Part shown: positions 59,109-64,000 of the stretch, in pieces | Numbering within the stretch: position 1 is the stretch's first letter | Layout of the letters: every line of letters begins with the position of its first letter | Assembly: GCF_003116585.1 (NCBI RefSeq) | Contig: NZ_QEHM01000007.1 | Location: forward strand, 358,388 to 422,387 | Source of the DNA: Albibacillus kandeliae | GTDB taxonomy: Bacteria; Pseudomonadota; Alphaproteobacteria; Rhodobacterales; Rhodobacteraceae | Direction: 5' to 3' | DNA length: 64,000 nt | The notes under the pieces: model-generated | Told to the model about the DNA's origin: nothing | The model's database searches: none | Seen by the model: only the letters and a program-made list of their open reading frames with translations | Made by a program: the position numbers and the translations under genes

Positions 59109-59879
59109 TCAGCGCCCCGTGAACTTGGGCTCGCGCTTTTCGAGGAAGGCCATGCGGGCCTCCTTGGCATCCTCGGTCTGTGCCAGCGCCATCGTGTAGT
59201 TCTGCTCCATGCGGTAGGCGTCGCGCTGTGGCATGTGCTCGACCAGCGTCATCGCCTGCTTGGCATAGCGGATCGCCAGCGGGCTCTTCGAGGCAATCTC
59301 CTGTGCGACGGCCATGGCAGTCGGCACCAGATCCTCCAGCGTCGTGATCTTCTCGATCACCCGCCGCTCCAGCATCTCTTCGGCGGTCAGCCGGACACCG
59401 GTGTAGAACATGCGCCGCATGGTCGAACGACCAAACAGGGTGTTCAGCATCGAAGCCCCGCCAGCGAGGCCCACGTTGATCTCGGGCATCCCGAAGGTGG
59501 CGTTCTCGGAGGCATAGAAGATATCGCAGGAGGCCATCAGCCCCAGCCCGGCCCCCAGCGCCGCACCGTTCACGGCGGCGATCACCGGCTTGGAGCATTC
59601 ACGAATCGCGTTCCCTGTCTCGCGGGTGATCCGGTTGTGCTCGAGGAAATCGCCCGGCTGTTCCAGGTTCGGGCGATCCTTCAGGTCGGCCCCGGCGCAG
59701 AAGGTCTTGCCAGCCCCGGTCAGCACCGCGCAGCGGATATCCTCGCGCGCCGAGATCTCATCGAACACCGCGATGATTTCGGCCCTCGCCTGACGGTTCA
59801 GCGCATTCACCGGCGGCCGGTTCAGCGTAACCAGCGCAACATGCCCGTGCAGCTCGAACTGCAACGTTTCGTAGCCCAT
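59109..59879 (-). CDS. Enoyl-CoA hydratase/isomerase (crotonase) family protein
   Basis: From ATG 59879, with CGAGGAGGAG just before it, this is 256 residues. The oxyanion-hole segments are TFCAGADLK and VNGAALGAGLGLMASCDI. Of the two catalytic Glu of classical hydratase, the one in FGMPEI is kept, while the one in the GGGCE position is Gly (GAGLG). It might therefore be an isomerase, hydrolase or a hydratase of altered mechanism. It is the first gene of the nine-gene operon, directly behind a promoter covered by a TetR-type operator. Confidence 0.88.
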   Translation of the reverse strand: MGYETLQFELHGHVALVTLNRPPVNALNRQARAEIIAVFDEISAREDIRCAVLTGAGKTFCAGADLKDRPNLEQPGDFLEHNRITRETGNAIRECSKPVIAAVNGAALGAGLGLMASCDIFYASENATFGMPEINVGLAGGASMLNTLFGRSTMRRMFYTGVRLTAEEMLERRVIEKITTLEDLVPTAMAVAQEIASKSPLAIRYAKQAMTLVEHMPQRDAYRMEQNYTMALAQTEDAKEARMAFLEKREPKFTGR

Positions 59880-59913
59880 GACTCCTCCTCGAATCTTCTC
59901 CTCCGACCGCTGA

Positions 59914-59929
59914 CTGACCAGACGGTCAG
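59914..59929. promoter_or_regulatory. TetR-type operator copy 1: GACTGACC-N4-GGTCA
   Basis: CTGACC (59914-59919) and GGTCAG (59924-59929) flank AGAC; the full match to the shared pattern starts at 59912. It covers the expected transcription start of the crotonase operon promoter (59935-59963). Confidence 0.8.
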
Positions 59930-59934
59930 CCGCC

Positions 59935-59963
59935 GTGATAGCACCGGCACCGAATTGCGACAA
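59935..59963 (-). promoter_or_regulatory. Promoter of the crotonase/CoA-ligase/TctAB operon
   Basis: On the minus strand TTGTCG (59958-59963) and TATCAC (59935-59940) are 17 bp apart. The start point would fall near 59928, inside operator copy 1. Confidence 0.6.
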
Positions 59964-59977
59964 CCCGAAAAAGCACC

Positions 59978-60007
59978 TTGACTGACCGGACGGTCAGGCC
60001 CTAGCTT
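59978..60007 (+). promoter_or_regulatory. tctC promoter with TetR-type operator copy 2 in its spacer
   Basis: TTGACT (59978-59983) and TAGCTT (60002-60007) are 18 bp apart. Operator copy 2, CTGACC/GGTCAG (59982-59997), fills the spacer and overlaps the -35 box. Confidence 0.65.
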
Positions 60008-60076
60008 CCGGAACCGGGGGCCGCGCGACGGCCAGGAGAGGCAGGGGCCAGACCCCTGAAACGGAGGAGACCACCG

Positions 60077-61048
60077 ATGAAGTTCAACCGCCGCGCGGCC
60101 ATTGCCGCGCTTGCCGCTACCGCCGCTTTCGCCACGCCGCAGACCGTGATGGCGCAGTCCGATGACCCGATCACCTTTGTCGTGCCCTATGGCGCGGGCG
60201 GCCTGATCGACGGCATCGTGCGGCAGGTCGCCGACATGATGACCAAGGACCTGGGCCAGCCCGTCCTTGTCGAGAACAAACCCGGCGCCAACGGTATCGT
60301 CGGCGCGCAATACGTCGCCTCGGCCAAGCCGGACGGCCACACCATGCTGATCGGCGCAACCGGCCCGATCTCGCTCAACGTACTGCTGCGCCCGAACCTC
60401 ACCTTCGGGCTCGACGACTTTGCGCCGGTCGCCACCATGCTCAGCGGTCCGCTCTCGGTCGCGGTGCCCAGCAACATCGGCGTCGACAAGATCGAGGACC
60501 TCGTGGACTACGCCAACAAGACCGGCAAGCCGCTGCGCTACGCGACCCTCGGGCCCGGCAGCGTGACCCACCTCTTCGGCCTGACCATGGCCAAGGAGCT
60601 TGGCGTCGAGATGGCCGACGTGGCCTACCGCAACAACTCCTCGGCCCTCGTGGACCTGATCGGCGGTCAGGCCGAGCTGAACTTCTCCAGCCCGATCTCG
60701 CTGCTCGAGCACCAGAAGTCGGGCGATCTGAAGATCCTCGCGCTGACCACGCCGGAACGGATGGAGCAGTTCCCCGATATCCCGACGACCACCGAGCTTG
60801 GTTACCCCAACCTCGTCTCCTCCTTCTGGTTCGGCCTGATGGCCCCCGCCGGAACGCCGCAGGAGATGATCGACCGGGTCTCCGCCGCCACCGAGAAGGC
60901 GATGAGCGATCCCGATCTGCAGGCCCAGATGCTCAAGGTCGGGATGATCCCCGAGCCGGGCGGCCCGGCCGACCTGCAAAAGCAGCTCGACAGCGACATG
61001 ACCTTCTGGGGCGCGGTGGTGAAGGACAACGAGATCGTCCTCCAGTAA
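60077..61048 (+). CDS. tctC: Tripartite tricarboxylate transporter binding protein TctC
   Basis: A 323-residue periplasmic protein with signal peptide MKFNRRAAIAALAATAAFA and cleavage near VMAQSD. The Bug/TctC fold is clear: ITFVVPYGAGGLIDGIVRQVA, VENKPGANGIVGAQYVASAKPDG and GPGSVTHLFGLTMAKELGVEM, given here as short blocks. Members bind tricarboxylates, phthalates, nicotinate or other acids. GGAGGAGA precedes the ATG. It is divergent from the operon that ends with tctB-tctA, so the three transport components are encoded in two units under the same operator type. Confidence 0.92.
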   Translation: MKFNRRAAIAALAATAAFATPQTVMAQSDDPITFVVPYGAGGLIDGIVRQVADMMTKDLGQPVLVENKPGANGIVGAQYVASAKPDGHTMLIGATGPISLNVLLRPNLTFGLDDFAPVATMLSGPLSVAVPSNIGVDKIEDLVDYANKTGKPLRYATLGPGSVTHLFGLTMAKELGVEMADVAYRNNSSALVDLIGGQAELNFSSPISLLEHQKSGDLKILALTTPERMEQFPDIPTTTELGYPNLVSSFWFGLMAPAGTPQEMIDRVSAATEKAMSDPDLQAQMLKVGMIPEPGGPADLQKQLDSDMTFWGAVVKDNEIVLQ

Positions 61049-61067
61049 CCCCAACCCTCGTTCTCAG

Positions 61068-61091
61068 GCGCCGGGCCCTCGGGTCCGGCGC
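61068..61091 (+). terminator. Hairpin after tctC
   Basis: GCGCCGG (61068-61074) pairs with CCGGCGC (61085-61091), with further inner pairs, followed by TTTCCT. It lies 20 bp after the tctC stop and 22 bp before the SDR start, so it may only attenuate read-through into the SDR gene. Confidence 0.5.
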
Positions 61092-61112
61092 TTTCCTGTT
61101 CCGGAGACCCGC

Positions 61113-61895
61113 ATGTCCTGGCTTGACCTCACCGACCGTACCGTCCTCCTGACCGGCGCCGCCGGCGGCATCGGACGGGCCATCGCCGCCGCCTTCGACG
61201 CCCAGGGTGCAAGGCTCGCCCTCTTCGACCGCGACACCACGGGCCTCGAAGCAACGTCGGCCCTGCTCGCCGACCGGCACCCGGCCTTCACCCTCGATCT
61301 GGCCGAGGGCGACGGGATCGCCCCTGCGATGGAGGCCGCCAGCGCGGCCATCGGCGCACCCCAGATCCTCGTCAATGTCGCCGCCATGTCGGTGCCTCGT
61401 GCCCTTGCCGAGGTCAGCGAGGCCGAGTTCGCACGCCAGATCGCCGTGAACACCACTGCCGCCCTGCTGACCGGTCAGGCCTTTCTGCGCCTGCGCGACC
61501 GGGACCAGCCCGGCGCGATCACCAATATCTCGTCGATCGCGGCGACCCACTCCGTTCCGAACGGCGCCGGGTACTCCGCCAGCAAGGCGGCCCTCACCAT
61601 GCTGACCCGGCAGCTCGCCGTGGAATGGGGCCCCGAGGGCGTGCGCTGCAATCTCTTGAGCCCGGGGCTGATCCTCACCCCGCTCAGCCAGGCGTTCTAC
61701 GCCGATCCCGCCGACCGCGCCGCGCGCGAGGCCGTGGTGCCAGCCCGCCGGATCGGGCGGCCGGAAGACATCGCCGACGCGGTACTCTACCTGTCGAGCC
61801 CGCGCGCCTCCTATGTCAGCGGTGCGGATATCGTAGTGGACGGCGGTTTCACCCAGACACTGATGACCCACATCCCGCGCAAGCGGATGGGCTGA
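61113..61895 (+). CDS. Short-chain dehydrogenase/reductase
   Basis: A 260-residue SDR with LTGAAGGIG (residues 12-20), an Asp after strand two (LFDRDTTG) suggesting NAD, VNVAAM in place of NNAG, Ser in NISSIAAT, and YSASK carrying Tyr/Lys. It ends VDGGFTQTLMTHIPRKRMG. It is encoded behind tctC on the plus strand and probably belongs to the same TetR regulon as the acyl-CoA operon. With the two minus-strand SDRs the cluster has three, which suggests several alcohol or hydroxyacyl oxidation steps. It faces the TetR gene tail to tail with 6 bp between. Confidence 0.88.
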   Translation: MSWLDLTDRTVLLTGAAGGIGRAIAAAFDAQGARLALFDRDTTGLEATSALLADRHPAFTLDLAEGDGIAPAMEAASAAIGAPQILVNVAAMSVPRALAEVSEAEFARQIAVNTTAALLTGQAFLRLRDRDQPGAITNISSIAATHSVPNGAGYSASKAALTMLTRQLAVEWGPEGVRCNLLSPGLILTPLSQAFYADPADRAAREAVVPARRIGRPEDIADAVLYLSSPRASYVSGADIVVDGGFTQTLMTHIPRKRMG

Positions 61896-61901
61896 CCCGC
61901 C

Positions 61902-62516
61902 CTAGCGCCGGGCGAGTCCGTTCAGGATGATCCCGAAGTAGGCATCCACGATCTGAGGAGGCGTCATCGCCTTCTCGGGGTTGTACCAGCGGTGCATCCA
62001 GTTGACCGAGGACAGGATCAGCCGCCCGGTCATCGCCGGGTCCAGATCGTTGAACTCGCCGCTCTCCACGCCCTCGCGGATCAGGTCGCGCAGATGGTGC
62101 TCAAGCTCCTTGCGCCGCTTCAGCCGCGCTTCCAGCCGGTGCCGGTCGGGGTCGTTCCAGAACGCGGTGCTGGCCGCGATCCACGCCCAGCGATGTTCGT
62201 GAAAGAAGGTCGCCATCGCGATCATGAAGGCCCGCACCTTTTCCGAGGCGGTTGCCTCCTCGGGCACGTTCTCCTTCACGAAGTCGTAGAGGTCCTTGGA
62301 CGAGTTGAACGCGATCTGGGCGTAGAAGTTATCCTTGCTCTCGAAATGGTGGTAAAGTAGCGCCTTGGACACGCCCGAGGCGTCCGACACGTCCCGCATG
62401 GTGGCGGCGTCATAGCCCTTTTCGGCAAAGACACGGGCGCCAACCTCCAGCAATTCCCGGACTCGCGGGCTTACGTCAGGCGTCTTGCCATTGCCCTGGC
62501 CGGTGTCCTCGGTCAT
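61902..62516 (-). CDS. TetR family regulator of the acyl-CoA/TTT cluster
   Basis: A 204-residue TetR protein. The helix-turn-helix is TMRDVSDASGVSKALLYHHFESKDNFY (cited as VSDASGVSKALLYHHF). The C-terminal domain resembles FadR/PsrA-type acyl-CoA-responsive TetR repressors (EHRWAWIAASTAFWNDPDRH). Its own promoter contains GACTGACC-N4-GGTCA, the same pattern found in both promoters at 59.9 kb, so it is very likely the repressor of the whole cluster and of itself, released by an acyl-CoA intermediate. Confidence 0.9.
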   Translation of the reverse strand: MTEDTGQGNGKTPDVSPRVRELLEVGARVFAEKGYDAATMRDVSDASGVSKALLYHHFESKDNFYAQIAFNSSKDLYDFVKENVPEEATASEKVRAFMIAMATFFHEHRWAWIAASTAFWNDPDRHRLEARLKRRKELEHHLRDLIREGVESGEFNDLDPAMTGRLILSSVNWMHRWYNPEKAMTPPQIVDAYFGIILNGLARR

Positions 62517-62548
62517 CGCTGAATGTCCCCGTATCTACAGTTTTCAAG

Positions 62549-62578
62549 CATATAGGCAGCGACTGACCCGCGGGTCAA
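62549..62578 (-). promoter_or_regulatory. tetR promoter with TetR-type operator copy 3
   Basis: On the minus strand TTGACC (62573-62578) and TATATG (62549-62554) are 18 bp apart. The operator GACTGACC-N4-GGTCA (62561-62577), whose core TGACCCGCGGGTCA is a perfect 14-bp palindrome, lies between and over the -35 box. It also includes the stop codon of the lysR gene. Confidence 0.75.
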
Positions 62579-63507
62579 TGCTCGGGGCGGTCAGTGTCCG
62601 GAATCCGGGCATGGCTGCGCCAGTTCTCGGCCACGAAGTCCAGGTAGACGCGCAATTTGGTCGGCACCTGCACGGTTTCGGGGAAGGTGGCAAAGATGCC
62701 CTCCTCGAAGGTCGTGTTGGTGATCCTATAGTCCGGCAACAGCCGCACCAGCCGCCCCTCGGCGATATCCCCCGCCACCGTATAGTGATCCAGCAGGGCG
62801 ATCCCGTGCCCCCGCCGCGCGGCCTCCAGCAGCACCTGCCCGTTGTTCGAGGCGAACCCCACCGGCACCGCCAGTTCCTCGGTCTTGTCCCCGCGCACGA
62901 AGCGCCAATAGACCGCGTCATGTCCCAGCACGTAGGGCAGGCAGGCGTGGTTCAGCAGGTCCTGCGGCACCTTCAAAGGCGGCGCGCCCTTCAGGTAGTC
63001 GGCCGAGGCGATCAGCACCCGCTCGCTCAGGAAGAGCCGCCGACGCATCAGCCCCAGGTCCTGCGGGGGTGAGATCCGGAAGTCGAGGTCGAACCCGTCC
63101 TCGCGCAACCGCACGGGCCGCTCCGAAAGGTGCAACTCGACCACCACCTCCGGGTACTGACGCGCAAACTCCGGTTGCAGCGGCGCCAGCACCGCGAGGC
63201 CGAACATTGTGCGCGAGTGCACCCGCAACACCCCGCGCGGCGTCTCCTGCATCGAGACCGCATCCGCCTCGGCCGAGCGGATCCCCGCGAGGATCGCCTC
63301 CGCCCGCGCGACGAATCCGCGCCCCGCTTCGGACAGGACGAGGTTGCGCGTCGACCGGTGCACCAGCGTCACGCCAAGATGCTCCTCCAGTTCGGTAACA
63401 TGGCGCGAGACACTCGCCGGAGACAGACCGGCGCGACGCCCTGCTGCCGAGAAACTCCCCAGTTCCGCTGCCGAGACCAGCAGTTCCATCGCCCTGAGCT
63501 TGTCCAT
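62575..63507 (-). CDS. LysR family transcriptional regulator
   Basis: A 310-residue regulator with the LysR helix-turn-helix near residues 15-40 (FSAAGRRAGLSPASVSRHVT) and an effector domain from about residue 90. It belongs to the CrgA/AaeR-like branch by its VSRHVTELEEHLGVTLVHRSTR start, cited here in part as LEEHLGVTLVHRSTR. It is divergent from the luciferase-like gene at 63615, with 107 bp between, and probably controls it. Its stop codon lies inside the operator of the downstream tetR gene. Confidence 0.92.
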   Translation of the reverse strand: MDKLRAMELLVSAAELGSFSAAGRRAGLSPASVSRHVTELEEHLGVTLVHRSTRNLVLSEAGRGFVARAEAILAGIRSAEADAVSMQETPRGVLRVHSRTMFGLAVLAPLQPEFARQYPEVVVELHLSERPVRLREDGFDLDFRISPPQDLGLMRRRLFLSERVLIASADYLKGAPPLKVPQDLLNHACLPYVLGHDAVYWRFVRGDKTEELAVPVGFASNNGQVLLEAARRGHGIALLDHYTVAGDIAEGRLVRLLPDYRITNTTFEEGIFATFPETVQVPTKLRVYLDFVAENWRSHARIPDTDRPEH

Positions 63508-63519
63508 CTATCTTTCCAC

Positions 63520-63550
63520 ATTCTGAAAAGCTGCCCCTCATCTTTAGAAT
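63520..63550. promoter_or_regulatory. LysR-type imperfect dyad in the divergent region
   Basis: ATTCTGAA (63520-63527) and TTTAGAAT (63543-63550) are inverted with one mismatch, in the AT-rich 107-bp gap between lysR and the luciferase-like gene. A weak candidate binding site. Confidence 0.35.
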
Positions 63551-63614
63551 ATTATGGCGAGATATCGAATGAAATAAGGTGACTCCCGAGGAAACATTTT
63601 CGGGAGGATTCACC

Positions 63615-64000
63615 ATGGAATTCGGTGTCTTCACGCTTGCGCAGCAACGCGGATACCATCAGGACTCGCACGAGGTCATCGCGAACTCGATCGAGCAGAC
63701 CGTGCTGGCGGAACAGGCCGGCTTCGACGCCGCCTGGTATGCCGAGCACCACTTCAACAACTACTCGCTGTCGCCGTCGCCGCTGATGACCGTGGCCCAT
63801 TGCGCGGGCAAGACCTCGCGCATCCGTCTCGGCTCGGCCGTCTGCATCCTCCCGCTCTATCACCCGGCGCGCTTCCTCGCCGAGGTGGGCTTTGTCGATT
63901 CCGTCTCGAACGGGCGGCTCGAGCTGGGCATCGGCTCGGGCTACCAGCAGTTCGAGTTCGAACGTTTCGGAACCTCGCTGGCCGATGCCGGCCCGATGTT
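63615..64000 (+). CDS. Luciferase-like (LLM) flavin-dependent monooxygenase, N-terminal fragment
   Basis: The frame starts at ATG 63615 after GGGAGGA and runs off the window, leaving about 128 residues of an expected 330-370. MEFGVFTLAQQRGYHQ, EQAGFDAAWYAEHHFNNYSL and the LGSAVCILPLYHPARFLAEVGFVDSVSNGR stretch (cited as LPLYHPARFLAEV and VDSVSNGRLELGIGSGY) are the bacterial-luciferase fold: EHHF holds the conserved active-site His and GIGSGY the flavin phosphate loop. FMNH2 or F420 use cannot be told. It would insert oxygen into a small organic substrate, under control of the divergent LysR. Confidence 0.88.
   Translation, partial: MEFGVFTLAQQRGYHQDSHEVIANSIEQTVLAEQAGFDAAWYAEHHFNNYSLSPSPLMTVAHCAGKTSRIRLGSAVCILPLYHPARFLAEVGFVDSVSNGRLELGIGSGYQQFEFERFGTSLADAGPM

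Noticed and set aside
1..64000. CRISPR arrays, tRNA/rRNA genes, insertion sequences and prophage genes
   Set aside because: No regularly spaced repeats, cloverleaf-type sequences, rRNA-like stretches, transposase or phage proteins were recognised on either strand by eye.

Overview
The window looks like chromosomal DNA of a marine-type alphaproteobacterium, most likely a Rhodobacteraceae (Roseobacter-group) relative. The DNA is visibly very GC-rich and densely packed with short ATGA-overlapping operons. Solute importers dominate (ABC, TRAP and TTT types), with many GntR/LysR/TetR regulators and catabolic genes for small acids and methylated amines. No rRNA, tRNA, CRISPR array, transposase or phage gene was seen. 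There are 60 protein genes; the first and the last are cut by the window edges.

Layout. 1-2414: end of a LivF-type ABC ATPase, a metallo-beta-lactamase-fold hydrolase, a GntR regulator and a cysteine-less isochorismatase-fold protein, closed by a clear terminator. 2613-8672: a CoA-thioester operon (MaoC/FAS1-like dehydratase, two class III CoA-transferases, a mesaconyl-CoA-hydratase-like protein, a CitE-type lyase) that fits activation, hydration and cleavage of a C5 dicarboxylate; a second GntR gene follows. 8676-11161: a divergent type II dehydroquinase-like protein, an orphan TRAP binding protein and an SDR. 11244-26387: glycine-betaine metabolism (LuxR regulator, three-part betaine ABC importer with a fused double permease, sulfotransferase-like protein, class III aminotransferase, non-pyrrolysine MttB homologue, LysR regulator, two dimethylglycine-dehydrogenase-type flavoproteins). 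26423-29635: a TPP-riboswitch-controlled thiamine-precursor uptake operon (ykoF, thiX, thiZ, thiY). 29716-36159: the malonate operon matPQMAB with divergent matR. 36175-39503: an EmrAB-like efflux pump under a MarR regulator with a large palindromic operator. 39587-46268: a UGP-like ABC importer carrying a phosphatase and a metallophosphoesterase, with a divergent TetR. 46326-49793: an accessory island with two unrecognised membrane-hairpin proteins divergent from hipBA. 49819-62516: a nine-gene operon joining TctAB transport to CoA ligation, acyl-CoA dehydrogenation, hydration, SDR and lactonase steps, plus divergent tctC and SDR, and a TetR. 62575-64000: a LysR gene divergent from a luciferase-like monooxygenase.

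Several control circuits can be read directly. A TPP riboswitch ends in the ykoF ribosome binding site. Three copies of one TetR-type operator cover three promoters of the acyl-CoA regulon. A GTATAC operator lies in the matR -10 box. A 33-bp palindrome covers the marR/emr promoter. A duplicated 12-bp palindrome covers the promoter of the C5-dicarboxylate operon. The least explained loci are the protein pair at 46326-47995 and the substrates of the 39.6-45.6 kb and 49.8-61.9 kb clusters.
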